From Pseudomonas fluorescens (GTDB lineage: Bacteria; Pseudomonadota; Gammaproteobacteria; Pseudomonadales; Pseudomonadaceae): a DNA stretch of 64,000 bases. The position numbers and the translations under genes are program-made. Every line of letters begins with the position of its first letter. Position 1 is the stretch's first letter. Positions 1 through 8,595 of this stretch are shown one piece after another. The notes under the pieces were generated by a model. That model searched no databases. It saw nothing but the letters and a program-made list of their open reading frames with translations, and was not told the origin of the DNA. The DNA is taken from contig NZ_JSAK01000001.1 in assembly GCF_000802965.1 (NCBI RefSeq), positions 62,001 to 126,000 of the forward strand. Reading direction: 5' to 3'.

Positions 1-1
1 C

Positions 2-343
2 ATCGAAAATCGCCTGGCGGTGCATTCGCGCATCGAACAGGTGTGCGTGGTCGGCGATGGTTTGCTTGCGCCGCTGGGCCTGTGCGTACTCTCGGCGGTC
101 GGGCAACAGGAGGCGCGTGCAGGATTGCATTCGAGCCTGGAAAAACTGCTCGAAGAGGTCAACGGCGCCCTCGATAAACACGAACGCTTGCGCCGTCTGG
201 TGGTGGTCAAGGACAGCTGGGCGGTGGAAAACGGTTTCCTCACGCCGACCCTGAAGATCAAGCGCAATGTGATCGAAGCCGCCTACGGTGCCCGCTTCGA
301 AGAATGGAGCGAGCGCAGCGAGGCGGTGCTGTGGCAGGATTGA
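2..343 (+). CDS. Acyl-CoA synthetase/AMP-dependent ligase, C-terminal end (5' truncated by window edge)
   Basis: The reading frame is open from base 2, so the gene begins outside the window and only its last 113 residues are seen. The segment looks like the C-terminal domain of AMP-binding acyl-CoA ligases (ANL family): a stretch after 'NGFLTPTLKIKRN' matches the region where the catalytic lysine of that domain sits (family knowledge), followed by a C-terminal helix. Such enzymes activate fatty acids to acyl-CoA via an acyl-adenylate. The next gene, a hotdog thioesterase, starts 32 bp downstream, so the two are probably co-transcribed and both act on acyl-CoA. The substrate cannot be told from this fragment. 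Confidence 0.75.
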   Translation: MENRLAVHSRIEQVCVVGDGLLAPLGLCVLSAVGQQEARAGLHSSLEKLLEEVNGALDKHERLRRLVVVKDSWAVENGFLTPTLKIKRNVIEAAYGARFEEWSERSEAVLWQD

Positions 344-375
344 GTCACGAATAAAACCAACAAGGAATATTTGCG

Positions 376-819
376 ATGAGTCTGTGGCGCACCACTCCCA
401 ACATTGAACAGTTGAACGCGATCCAGAAAAACACCATCGGCGAAGTGCTGGATATTCGCTTCGAAGCCTTTGATGAAGAGTCGCTGACCGCGAGCATGGT
501 CATCGACCATCGCACCCATCAGCCGTACGGTTTGCTGCACGGCGGTGCCTCGGTGGTGCTGGCGGAAAGCGTCGGCTCCATGGCCAGTTACCTGTGCATC
601 GACGCCAGCAAATTTTACTGCGTGGGCCTGGAAATCAACGCCAACCATTTGCGCGGCCTGCGCAGCGGGCGGGTGACGGCGGTGGCCAGACCGATTCACA
701 TCGGCCGCACGACCCACGTCTGGGACATTCGCTTGACCAGCGATGAAGGCAAGGCCAGTTGCGTGTCGCGGTTGACCATGGCAGTGGTGCCGCTGGGTGA
801 GAACCCGCCGGCGCGTTGA
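376..819 (+). CDS. Hotdog-fold thioesterase (PaaI/YdiI type)
   Basis: A 147-residue protein, usual length for single-domain hotdog thioesterases that hydrolyse acyl- or aroyl-CoA. The segment 'LHGGASVVLAESVGSMAS' is the family's signature: a conserved His-Gly-Gly loop followed by the catalytic Glu on the long central helix. The ATG at 376 is preceded by AAGGAA at a good distance. It lies 32 bp after the acyl-CoA ligase, which suggests a paired activation/hydrolysis role or proofreading. The specific substrate (1,4-dihydroxy-2-naphthoyl-CoA, phenylacetyl-CoA or other) is not determinable here. Confidence 0.85.
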   Translation: MSLWRTTPNIEQLNAIQKNTIGEVLDIRFEAFDEESLTASMVIDHRTHQPYGLLHGGASVVLAESVGSMASYLCIDASKFYCVGLEINANHLRGLRSGRVTAVARPIHIGRTTHVWDIRLTSDEGKASCVSRLTMAVVPLGENPPAR

Positions 820-848
820 ATGAAGTTTCACGGCAAATGAATTCCCCC

Positions 849-952
849 GTGGCGAGGGAGCTTGCTCCCGCTGGGTCGCGAAGCGGCCCACAACCAGAAC
901 CGACGGATTGACGACTGCTGCGCAGTCGGACGCGAGCGAGCTCGCTCGCCAC
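849..952. repeat. REP-type palindromic repeat pair (family 1)
   Basis: Two inverted arms, GTGGCGAGGGAGCTTGCTCC on the left and GCGAGCGAGCTCGCTCGCCAC on the right (right arm diverged), flank inner palindromes around 'GCGAAGCGGC' and 'CTGCTGCGCAG'. This is the first of about nine copies of the family in the window, all between genes. It separates the thioesterase from the hydrolase operon. Confidence 0.85.
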
Positions 953-1069
953 AGGTGCAGTGGTCCATGGACATGGCCGGACTGTCATCATTCCTGTCAG
1001 TTACGGTCATTGCTCAAGAACGCGGTCTTGCGGACAATCGGGCTTTGTTTTCGTTGATGGATCACCGGT

Positions 1070-1876
1070 ATGTCGCAACAGATATTTTTCGCCCACGCCA
1101 ACGGGTTTCCTTCGGGCACCTACGGCAAGTTGTTCGCGGCGCTGGCGCCCGAGTATCAGGTGACGCATCTGGAGCAGCACGCCCATGACCCGCGTTTCCC
1201 GGCGGACGACAATTGGTACAACCTGGTGGATGAGCTGATCCATCACCTCGAACAACAGCCGGAACCGGTGTGGGGCGTCGGCCATTCGTTCGGCGGCGTA
1301 TTGCACCTGCACGCGGCGTTGCGATGCCCCGAGCTGTATCGCGGGGTGGTAATGCTCGATTCGCCGGTGCTGACCCGGACCGATCAGTGGGTCATCCGTG
1401 CGGCCAAGCGTTTCGGTTTCATTGATCGCCTGACCCCGGCTGGTCGCACATTGGGGCGACGGGAAGAATTCGCCGACCTCGACAGCGCCCGCCGCTATTT
1501 CGCTGGCAAAACCCTGTTTCGCAGCTTCGATCCAGAGTGCTTCGACGCCTACCTGCAACATGGTTTGCACAAGGTCGGCGACAAGCTGCGCCTGCGTTTC
1601 GATCCGGCCACGGAAATCAGCATCTACCGTGGGGTGCCGCACACCAGCCCGGGCCGTACGCGGCAATTGAAGGTGCCACTGGCGGTGGTTCGCGGGCACA
1701 AGAGCAAGGTGGTGATGCGGCATCACGCCAGTTCGGTCGGGCGCATGCCGCAAGGCGAGTCCCTGAGCATGCCCGGTGGCCACATGTTTCCCCTCGAACG
1801 TCCGCAGGACACCGCCACGCTGCTGAAGAACCTTTTCAGCCGCTGGGACGGTCGCGGCCAACAGGATTGCGCATGA
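1070..1876 (+). CDS. Alpha/beta hydrolase
   Basis: A 268-residue cytoplasmic alpha/beta-hydrolase-fold protein. The nucleophile elbow is visible as Gly-His-Ser-Phe-Gly-Gly about residue 70, with an acidic residue in 'VMLDSPV' and a late His in 'MPGGHMFPLE' as candidate triad members. The N-terminus 'FFAHANGFPSGTY' is typical of a proteobacterial esterase/haloperoxidase-like group. The stop codon overlaps the next start codon (ATGA), so it is translationally coupled to a second hydrolase of the same fold. The substrate is unknown. Confidence 0.85.
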   Translation: MSQQIFFAHANGFPSGTYGKLFAALAPEYQVTHLEQHAHDPRFPADDNWYNLVDELIHHLEQQPEPVWGVGHSFGGVLHLHAALRCPELYRGVVMLDSPVLTRTDQWVIRAAKRFGFIDRLTPAGRTLGRREEFADLDSARRYFAGKTLFRSFDPECFDAYLQHGLHKVGDKLRLRFDPATEISIYRGVPHTSPGRTRQLKVPLAVVRGHKSKVVMRHHASSVGRMPQGESLSMPGGHMFPLERPQDTATLLKNLFSRWDGRGQQDCA

Positions 1877-2727
1877 GCAACGTCGTCGAAGAGGTCCGCC
1901 TGAGCCTGCCGCACATTGAGCTGGCGGCGCACCTGTTCGGCCCCGAAGACGGTTTACCGGTGATCGCCCTGCATGGCTGGCTGGACAACGCCAACAGCTT
2001 TGCCCGACTCGCGCCGAAGCTTAAAGGCTTGCGCATCATCGCCCTGGACATGGCCGGCCACGGTCACTCCGGGCATCGCCCGGCCGGTGCCGGTTACGCC
2101 ATGTGGGACTACGCCCACGATGTGCTGCAAGTCGCCGAGCAGCTTGGGTTGAAGCGCTTTGCCCTGTTGGGGCACTCAATGGGCGCGATTGCTTCGTTGA
2201 TCATCGCCGGGTCGCTGCCGGAGCGGGTGACCCATCTGGCGTTGATCGACGGCGTCATTCCTCCTACAGACAAAGGCGAAAATGCTGCCGAGCGCATGGG
2301 CATGGCCCTGCAAGCGCAGCTGGATCTGCGGGAAAAACGCAAACCGGTCTACCACACCCTCGATCGCGCCATCGAAGCGCGCATGAAAGGTATGGTGGCG
2401 GTCAGTCGCGAAGCGGCCGAACTGCTGGCTCAGCGTGGCTTGATGCCGGTGCCGGGCGGCTACACCTGGCGCACCGACAGCCGCCTCACGCTGCCGTCGC
2501 CGCTGCGTCTTACCACCGAACAGGCCATGGCCTTCGTCCAGCGCATCAGTTGTCCTGCAAAACTGGTGGTGGCTGCCGACGGCATGCTTGCCAAGCATCC
2601 CGAGCTGCTGGAGCGTCTACCCTTTAGCCGTGAACAGCTGCCGGGTGGCCATCATTTACACCTGAATGACGAGGCCGGTGCCGATCTTGTCGCAGACTGT
2701 TTCAATCGGTTCTTCGCCGTTCCTTGA
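1873..2727 (+). CDS. Alpha/beta hydrolase
   Basis: A 284-residue alpha/beta hydrolase. The oxyanion-hole region 'ALHGWLDNANSF' and the nucleophile elbow Gly-His-Ser-Met-Gly-Ala are clear; a late 'LPGGHHLHLND' supplies the catalytic His. The frame is open upstream to 1537 inside the previous gene, but the ATG at 1873 overlaps that gene's TGA (ATGA) and begins the conserved fold, so it is the likely start. The tandem, overlapping hydrolases suggest one operon; the role of either is not known. Confidence 0.87.
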   Translation: MSNVVEEVRLSLPHIELAAHLFGPEDGLPVIALHGWLDNANSFARLAPKLKGLRIIALDMAGHGHSGHRPAGAGYAMWDYAHDVLQVAEQLGLKRFALLGHSMGAIASLIIAGSLPERVTHLALIDGVIPPTDKGENAAERMGMALQAQLDLREKRKPVYHTLDRAIEARMKGMVAVSREAAELLAQRGLMPVPGGYTWRTDSRLTLPSPLRLTTEQAMAFVQRISCPAKLVVAADGMLAKHPELLERLPFSREQLPGGHHLHLNDEAGADLVADCFNRFFAVP

Positions 2728-2777
2728 CTTGCGCCGGGCAACTGTCGAGGCTGGGCGGGTTGAAATGGGAGACAACC

Positions 2778-2915
2778 ATGATAGATCTCTACACCGCTGC
2801 AAGTTACGACCGAAAGGAACACAGGTCCGCGGACTTCCTCAAAATCTACCCCGGGTTGCTGGTTTTCAAACGCACCGATGTCCTCAAGGGTGCCCAGGCC
2901 ATGCTGATCCGATGA
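2778..2915 (+). CDS. Short ORF (45 aa), possible glutathione S-transferase relict
   Basis: An ATG at 2778 follows a 'GGGAGA' ribosome-binding site and opens a 45-codon frame whose TGA overlaps the ATG of the DUF4892 gene (ATGA). The N-terminus 'MIDLYTAA' matches the usual start of bacterial glutathione S-transferases, and 'FLKIYPG' resembles their 'FLxINPxG' segment, but the roughly 30 residues between these blocks and the rest of a 200-residue GST are missing. It may be a deletion remnant kept for translational coupling of the next gene, or a small real protein. The GST link is inference from two short matches. Confidence 0.4.
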   Translation: MIDLYTAASYDRKEHRSADFLKIYPGLLVFKRTDVLKGAQAMLIR

Positions 2916-3730
2916 GTGTATCGATGCGTTCCCTCACTCTGCTGGCGCTGTGTACTTTCAGTCCTCTTTTATTTGCCGCCGATGTTCCGGGCAGTCAGGA
3001 CTTGCCGATCGTGCCGCGCATGGCCGATGCGCAGATCGTCGACTATCGCCCGCCGGTTGAGCTTGAGCGGATCTACCCGCTCGGTTCGATCCGCAAGATC
3101 AGCGGCCAGTTGCGCTTCGACGGTCAGGTCAGCGCCCGCGGCAACGCCACCTCGGTGACCTACGAATTGCCCCCGGAGCATTCTGCAACCGATGCATTCA
3201 CCGCCGCCCGCGAAGCCCTGCAGAAGCAGGACGCGCAGCTGCTGTTCTGGTGCCAGGCCCGTGATTGCGGTGAAAGCAGCCTGTGGGCCAACGAGGTGTT
3301 CGGTAACGCCAAGTTGTATGGCTCCGACAATGAGCAGGCGTATTTGCTATTGCGCCTCGCTGCACCCCGCGACAACACGTTGGTAGCGCTGTACAGCATC
3401 ACGCGCGGCAATCGCAAAGCCTATCTGCACGTCGAACAGTTCGAAGCCAGCGCACCGCTGGGCGATTTGTTGCCGACCTCCGCAACCTTGCTGCGCGAGC
3501 TCAAAAGCACCGGCGAACTCGATTTCCCCAAACTGACCGATGCACCGGATGACACCTGGCTGCGCTTGATCTCCCGTGGCCTGAACCTGGACGCAACCTT
3601 GCGGGTCAGTATTTCCGGGGCCAATGCCGAAGCCTGGCGTCAGGCGTTGATCGGGCAGGGCGTGCGCGCCGCTCGCATGGAAGCCGGCAGCGCCGAAGGC
3701 TCTGGCCTGCATTTCCAGCTGCTGCGATAA
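2912..3730 (+). CDS. DUF4892 domain-containing exported protein
   Basis: A 272-residue protein with a signal peptide (hydrophobic stretch then 'LFAADVPGS'). The body fits the DUF4892 family of Pseudomonas envelope proteins; its C-terminus 'LDATLRVSISGANAEAW' resembles an OmpA-like periplasmic tail in length and composition, though I do not see the full OmpA motif. The longer open frame to 2666 lacks a sensible start; the ATG at 2912 overlaps the upstream short ORF's stop. It is probably the last gene of the hydrolase operon, since a hairpin follows. The function is unknown. Confidence 0.8.
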   Translation: MSVSMRSLTLLALCTFSPLLFAADVPGSQDLPIVPRMADAQIVDYRPPVELERIYPLGSIRKISGQLRFDGQVSARGNATSVTYELPPEHSATDAFTAAREALQKQDAQLLFWCQARDCGESSLWANEVFGNAKLYGSDNEQAYLLLRLAAPRDNTLVALYSITRGNRKAYLHVEQFEASAPLGDLLPTSATLLRELKSTGELDFPKLTDAPDDTWLRLISRGLNLDATLRVSISGANAEAWRQALIGQGVRAARMEAGSAEGSGLHFQLLR

Positions 3731-3738
3731 GCTGTATC

Positions 3739-3770
3739 AGGTGAACGCGTTCTGCGCGTTCGCCTATTCT
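3739..3770 (+). terminator. Rho-independent terminator after the hydrolase/DUF4892 operon
   Basis: AGGTGAACGCG and CGCGTTCGCCT form an 11-bp stem (one G:T pair) with a short loop, followed by ATTCTTTT. It lies 9 bp after the DUF4892 stop codon. Confidence 0.7.
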
Positions 3771-3799
3771 TTTGCGAACTGACTATTTTTGAGACTGGG

Positions 3800-4852
3800 A
3801 TGATCAATAACGATCGGCTGTTGGTGCAGATCCTGCTCCTGGTGCTGTTTGGCGCGAGCTTCTGGGTGATGGCGCCGTTCTGGTCTGCATTGTTCTGGGG
3901 GGCGGTACTGGCGTTTGCCAGTTGGCCGTTGATGCGTCTGCTGACCCGTTGGCTCAATGGCCGCGAGTCGCTGGCGGCAGCGTTGCTGACCGTGGGCTGG
4001 ATGTTGCTGGTGGCGGTGCCGTTAGTGTGGCTGGGATTCAACCTGGCGGACCATGTGCGGGATGCCGTGGCATTCATCAAGGATGTGCAGGTCGATGGCT
4101 TGCCGGAAGCGCCGACCTGGCTGGGCAATATTCCCTTCGTGGGCGGGCGTCTGTTGGGCATCTGGGACAGCATCGACCAGCAGGGCGCGGCGATGATGGT
4201 GTCGCTCAAACCTTACCTGGGGCAGGTGGGTAACTGGTTGCTGGCGCGCAGTGCGCAGATCGGCGGCGGCATTCTCGAACTGACCCTGAGCATTGTCTTC
4301 GTGTTCTTTTTCTACCGCGACGGGCCTCGCCTGGCGGCATTTGTCCATGGCTTGCTGGAGCGCCTGATCGGCAAGCGGGCCGGGTATTACATCGAACTGG
4401 TGGCGGGCACGGTGCAGCGGGTGGTGAACGGGGTGATCGGCACGGCGGCAGCCCAAGCGGTGCTGGCACTGATCGGATTCCTGATTGCCGGGGTACCGGG
4501 GGCCTTGGTACTCGGCATCGTGACCTTCCTGCTCAGCCTGATCCCCATGGGCCCGCCGCTGGTATGGATTCCGTCCACCGCGTGGCTGATATGGAAAGGT
4601 GATTACGGAATGGCGGTATTCCTCGGGATCTGGGGCACCTTCATCATCAGTGGCGTGGACAACGTGCTCAAGCCGTACCTGATCAGTCGCGGCGGCAACC
4701 TGCCGCTGGTGATCGTGTTGCTGGGTGTGTTTGGCGGATTGATCGCGTTCGGCTTCATCGGCCTGTTCATCGGTCCGACGTTACTGGCGGTGGCCTACAG
4801 CTTGCTGACCGACTGGAGCAAGAGCCACGCGCGGGCAGAAGATCGCCGCTGA
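3800..4852 (+). CDS. AI-2E family transporter (PerM/YdiK-like)
   Basis: A 350-residue integral membrane protein with about eight hydrophobic helices. The C-terminal half carries the family's signature regions: 'IPMGPPLVWIPSTAWLIW', 'GVDNVLKPYLI' and 'GLIAFGFIGLFIGP'. The family is named after the autoinducer-2 exporter TqsA, but most members have other or unknown roles, and the YdiK-like subgroup is not linked to AI-2. The gene stands alone, between a terminator and the convergent porin gene. Confidence 0.87.
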   Translation: MINNDRLLVQILLLVLFGASFWVMAPFWSALFWGAVLAFASWPLMRLLTRWLNGRESLAAALLTVGWMLLVAVPLVWLGFNLADHVRDAVAFIKDVQVDGLPEAPTWLGNIPFVGGRLLGIWDSIDQQGAAMMVSLKPYLGQVGNWLLARSAQIGGGILELTLSIVFVFFFYRDGPRLAAFVHGLLERLIGKRAGYYIELVAGTVQRVVNGVIGTAAAQAVLALIGFLIAGVPGALVLGIVTFLLSLIPMGPPLVWIPSTAWLIWKGDYGMAVFLGIWGTFIISGVDNVLKPYLISRGGNLPLVIVLLGVFGGLIAFGFIGLFIGPTLLAVAYSLLTDWSKSHARAEDRR

Positions 4853-4951
4853 TTTCAGGAGAGGTTACTCAGGCGAGGGGAGCACAGACTCGCGTCGATC
4901 TGGCGGACGGATGATGGGGACCGTCAGACCAACGCCAGGCTGTAAAGGCGG

Positions 4952-4971
4952 CTCGGGCTTCCTTGCCCGAG
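4952..4971. terminator. Hairpin between convergent genes
   Basis: CTCGGGC and GCCCGAG enclose a 6-nt loop 15 bp beyond the porin stop codon on the minus strand. There is no good T-run on either side, so it is a candidate transcription end or mRNA-stabilising hairpin only. Confidence 0.4.
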
Positions 4972-4985
4972 TCGTGTAGCGGGAA

Positions 4986-6302
4986 TCAGAACTTCGCTTC
5001 AGCATCCAGTTGCAGGGTGTTGATGTCCGAATCCTTGAGGGTGGCGTTGGTGTAGTCCGAGTTGGCCATGAAGTACGTCGCGCCAAGGGCGAAGTTCTTG
5101 TCCAGCTCGTAACTCACTTTCAACTTGCTGCCGCGTGAGCCGGTGAAACCGTTGGCGAAGTCGGAGTCGGTGAAGGCGCCCACTACGGAGTTACGCTGCA
5201 CATCGCGGTAGTTGTAGTCCACGGCGATGCCATAGAACTTGGTCTTCACGCCGGCCAGCCAGGCAGTGTCCTGATCGTTACTGGCATCCTGGTTGTTGAC
5301 GTACTGACCGTACAGCGAGAGCGGCATTGGCAGGCCGCCGATGTCGAGTTGACCAAAGCCTTCGTACAGCTTGAACTGTTCGCCCGGGCTGTTGCCGTTG
5401 ATCGCCAGCTGTCCTGGGATAACGCCGGCAACCGGGGTGATGTCGTCATCATTGTCGTAGCCGTAGACGCTGCCACCCAGGGTCAGTTTCAGGTTGTCGG
5501 TGAGGGCGAAGCGCGCGCCCAACTGGCCAGCGTACAGGCGCAGATCGTGCTTGAACTGCACACCGTCGCCGTCGACGTTGTCCTTGAGGGTGTAGTGGCC
5601 GGCGCTACCGAACAGTTCGGTGCTGGCACCCAGTGGGTATTTGTAAGACAGCGACAGACCTTCCGGGCTGATGTCGCTATCCCAGATGACGTCGCCCATG
5701 TTTACCCATTGCTGTGGCATCTTGCCGCCAACGATGTGCAGGTACTTGATGGCATCGGGGTGGTAGTCGACGTAACCCTGGTCCAGCCAGATCTGCTTCT
5801 TGTCGAAGTAGTTGTCCAGACTCTGGTTGGTGGAGCGGGGGTCGTCGTTGTTGCCGGTGGCGATACGGATGCCGGTGTCGACTTGCGGGTTGATTTCGCT
5901 GTAGGCACCCAGGCGGGCGCGAATGCGCTGACGATCCTGGTCTTTATTGTTGGAAACGCCATCGTTATGGACGGTTTCCTGACGGAAACGCACATCACCC
6001 TTGAATTGGGTCTTGGCAGCCCACGCCAGTTTCTGGTCGAAGGTGCTCAGTTCATTGGTTTTCTTCGCAGTGGCTGCGATCTGCTCGTTGGTCTCTTGTT
6101 GAGCCTGACGGGCGATTTGCTGGTCTTTCTGATCCCTGGCCAGCTCGGCTTGCAGTTCGGCGTACTGCGCGTTGGTAATCGAGCCGTTAGCTTTAAGCAT
6201 GTCGAGCAGTTTGGCGTCGACTGCGGCGCTGGCAGGAACACTCATGGCCAGCAGCAAGCCACCGCAAAGGGCTGCCGCAGTTTTCGTGGAAGCAAGACGC
6301 AT
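4986..6302 (-). CDS. Putative porin (outer-membrane beta-barrel)
   Basis: A 438-residue exported protein. A signal peptide ends near 'SVPASA', followed by a periplasmic helical segment rich in Gln, Lys and Glu ('LQAELARDQKDQQIARQAQ'), typical of a trimerising coiled coil in the 'putative porin' family, then an amphipathic strand-rich barrel. It ends in an aromatic residue ('QLDAEAKF') as outer-membrane barrels do for BAM recognition. The open frame extends to 6476, but the ATG at 6302 is preceded by CGGAGAT and starts the signal peptide. The transported solute is unknown. About 285 bp upstream, shared with the divergent gene, holds its promoter region. Confidence 0.85.
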   Translation of the reverse strand: MRLASTKTAAALCGGLLLAMSVPASAAVDAKLLDMLKANGSITNAQYAELQAELARDQKDQQIARQAQQETNEQIAATAKKTNELSTFDQKLAWAAKTQFKGDVRFRQETVHNDGVSNNKDQDRQRIRARLGAYSEINPQVDTGIRIATGNNDDPRSTNQSLDNYFDKKQIWLDQGYVDYHPDAIKYLHIVGGKMPQQWVNMGDVIWDSDISPEGLSLSYKYPLGASTELFGSAGHYTLKDNVDGDGVQFKHDLRLYAGQLGARFALTDNLKLTLGGSVYGYDNDDDITPVAGVIPGQLAINGNSPGEQFKLYEGFGQLDIGGLPMPLSLYGQYVNNQDASNDQDTAWLAGVKTKFYGIAVDYNYRDVQRNSVVGAFTDSDFANGFTGSRGSKLKVSYELDKNFALGATYFMANSDYTNATLKDSDINTLQLDAEAKF

Positions 6303-6587
6303 ATCAATCTCCGAAGATGAGAGTGGATGACTGAGCCATCCAGGACACAACCGACCGTTGAAAGGACGGAAAACAGTGGCCGGCCTTATAGCCCGGCGCT
6401 CTAAAAACAGGCGCCAGTATCGCGATGGTTTATTACAGTGCAGTGGCAATGTGATGGCATGTCGATGACGATACATATTCGTCGCGAACGGTTGATCTAG
6501 AGCGCTGTCATCGGATTTTTCATGTGCAATGCATGGCGATAGGCGATACTCGCGGGGCTTTCACGCCATGAATGAGTGAGGATGGTG

Positions 6588-7712
6588 ATGCCGTTGCAAC
6601 GTCTGCAAAGTCTGTCGGAAATCTCCCCGCAAAAGTGGGACGCCTTGGTGCCCAAGACTCAGCCATTTCTGAGTCACGGGTTTCTGGGGGCGCTGGAAGA
6701 CAGCGGCAGCGTCGGCCCCCATTCCGGCTGGCAACCCGAGCATTTGCTGCACGTTGAAGGCGACCGGCTGATCGCCGCATTGCCCAGTTACCGCAAATGG
6801 CATTCCTACGGCGAGTACGTGTTCGATCACGCCTGGGCTGACGCCTGCGAACGAGCCGGCATTGATTACTACCCCAAGTTATTGACCGCGGTACCGTTCA
6901 GCCCGGTCAGCGGACCGCGTTTGTTGGCGGCGAACGTGGAGGACGGGTTCGAGTTGTTGAACAGCCTACCGGGCTATCTCGAGATCGAACAACTCTCCAG
7001 CGCCCACATCAATTTCACTGATCCATTCACCGACGCCGCGTTGGCCGAGCAGCCCGGCTGGTTGCAACGCATCGGCTGTCAGTACCACTGGCAGAACCGC
7101 GGCTATCGTGACTTTCAAGACTTTCTCGATGCCCTGAGCTCGCGCAAACGCAAGCAGATGCGCAAGGAGCGCGAACAGGTGGCGGGGCAGGGGATCGATT
7201 TTGAATGGCTTGAAGGCCGGGAATTAACCGAGTCGCTGTGGGATTTTGTCTACGCCTGCTACGCCAACACCTACGCGGTGCGTCGGCAACGACCCTATCT
7301 GACGCGAGCATTTTTCAGCCTGTTGGCCGAGCGCATGCCGCAGTCCATTCGCGTGGTGCTGGCCAAGCAAGGTTCACGACCGGTGGCAATGGCGTTCAGC
7401 CTGGTTGGGGGCGACAGTTTTTACGGGCGTTACTGGGGTTGTCTGGCGGAGTTCGATCGCCTGCACTTCGAGACGTGTTTCTATCAAGGCATGGACTACG
7501 CCATTGCCAATGGCTTTCAGCGTTTTGATGCTGGCGCCCAGGGTGAGCACAAGCTGATTCGCGGGTTCGAGCCAGTCATCACACATTCCTGGCACTACTT
7601 GCGCCATCCGGGTTTGAAAGCGGCCGTGAAGGATTTTTTGCAACAAGAGCGGATCGGCGTATTGGCCTACGCAGACGAGGCGAAGACTGCCTTGCCTTAT
7701 CGGCAAGGCTAA
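6588..7712 (+). CDS. FemAB/GNAT-like N-acetyltransferase (DUF482, COG3146 type)
   Basis: A 374-residue cytoplasmic protein of the family formerly DUF482, which has two GNAT-like lobes as in FemAB aminoacyl transferases. Recognisable segments are 'FLSHGFLGALEDSGSVG' at the N-terminus, 'SSRKRKQMRKERE' in the middle and 'FETCFYQGMDYAIANG' and 'DAGAQGEHKLIRGFEP' near the end. ATG codons at 6582 and 6588 and a GTG at 6576 compete as starts; GTGAGG at 6576-6581 is best placed for 6588. The acceptor substrate is not known. Confidence 0.82.
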   Translation: MPLQRLQSLSEISPQKWDALVPKTQPFLSHGFLGALEDSGSVGPHSGWQPEHLLHVEGDRLIAALPSYRKWHSYGEYVFDHAWADACERAGIDYYPKLLTAVPFSPVSGPRLLAANVEDGFELLNSLPGYLEIEQLSSAHINFTDPFTDAALAEQPGWLQRIGCQYHWQNRGYRDFQDFLDALSSRKRKQMRKEREQVAGQGIDFEWLEGRELTESLWDFVYACYANTYAVRRQRPYLTRAFFSLLAERMPQSIRVVLAKQGSRPVAMAFSLVGGDSFYGRYWGCLAEFDRLHFETCFYQGMDYAIANGFQRFDAGAQGEHKLIRGFEPVITHSWHYLRHPGLKAAVKDFLQQERIGVLAYADEAKTALPYRQG

Positions 7713-7723
7713 TCCTCAGGGGG

Positions 7724-8422
7724 TCAGATCTCTTCTTTGCCCAGCCAGCGATACAGCACACCTCCGACTACCGCGCCGATTAGCGGCGCGACCCAGAACA
7801 TCCACAATTGCTGGATCGCCCAACCACCCACGATCAGCGCCGGGCCGGTGCTGCGTGCCGGGTTGACCGAGGTATTGGTGACCGGAATCGAGATCAGGTG
7901 GATCAGGGTCAATGCCAGGCCGATGGCGATTGGCGCAAGCCCTGCTGGTGCACGTTTGTCGGTGGCGCCGAGGATGATCAGGATGAACATGGCGGTCATC
8001 ACCAGCTCACAAACAAACCCCGCCGCCATCGAATAGCCGCCAGGCGAGTGTTCGCCGTAGCCGTTGGACGCCAGGCCCGACGCCAGTTCAAAACCAGGTT
8101 TGCCACTGGCAATGAAGTACAGCAGACCGGCTGCAATCACCCCGCCAATGACCTGGGCGATGATGTAGGCCGGCAGTTCGCTGGCCGGAAACCGTCCGCC
8201 GACCACCAGCCCCAGCGATACCGCCGGATTGAGGTGACAACCGGATATGTGGCCAATGGCGAACGCCATGGTCAGCACCGTCAAGCCAAACGCCAGGGAT
8301 ACCCCCAGCAAACCGATTCCGACATCCGGAAACGCAGCGGCCAGCACCGCACTGCCGCAACCACCCAACACCAGCCAGAAGGTGCCTACCAACTCAGTAG
8401 CCGAACGTTTGAACAGAGACAT
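7724..8422 (-). CDS. aqpZ: Aquaporin Z
   Basis: A 232-residue water channel of the inner membrane. Both pore motifs are present: Asn-Pro-Ala in 'GCHLNPAVS' after the second helix and Asn-Pro-Ala in '[13 protein letters not shown]' after the fifth, the latter with the conserved pore Arg directly behind it. Six hydrophobic helices are seen, and the length equals E. coli AqpZ (231). The Thr-Ser before the second NPA fits the AqpZ selectivity filter (small residues with Arg) and argues for a water rather than glycerol channel. It is convergent with the acetyltransferase gene (11 bp apart). Confidence 0.95.
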   Translation of the reverse strand: MSLFKRSATELVGTFWLVLGGCGSAVLAAAFPDVGIGLLGVSLAFGLTVLTMAFAIGHISGCHLNPAVSLGLVVGGRFPASELPAYIIAQVIGGVIAAGLLYFIASGKPGFELASGLASNGYGEHSPGGYSMAAGFVCELVMTAMFILIILGATDKRAPAGLAPIAIGLALTLIHLISIPVTNTSVNPARSTGPALIVGGWAIQQLWMFWVAPLIGAVVGGVLYRWLGKEEI

Positions 8423-8538
8423 GAGAGAGTGTCCTTTCGAGATTTTGCTGCCTTGTGCATCCAGCAGATGGACTGCAGAACCACCTCCAGAACCTTGGGT
8501 GAGTACAGCACTGTTTTTCTAAAGTTCCAGTGGACATA

Positions 8539-8582
8539 AAAAAACCGCCAGCGCCCGTGGTAGTGGGCGTGGCGGTTTTTTA
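8539..8582 (-). terminator. Rho-independent terminator of the ABC transporter operon
   Basis: AACCGCCAGCGCCC pairs with GGGCGTGGCGGTT (one mismatch). Read on the minus strand it follows the ABC transporter stop by about 15 bp and ends in a run of seven T. It has A- and T-runs on both sides and could also act on the plus strand. Confidence 0.85.
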
Positions 8583-8595
8583 CCGGGTTGAAGGC

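Noticed and set aside
862..1188. Open frames running through the REP element at 849-952, and similar ones through the REPs at 16968, 34378 and 53242
   Set aside because: They share the same REP-derived peptide ('GACSRWVAKRP'-like) because the repeat is open in several frames; this is not coding.
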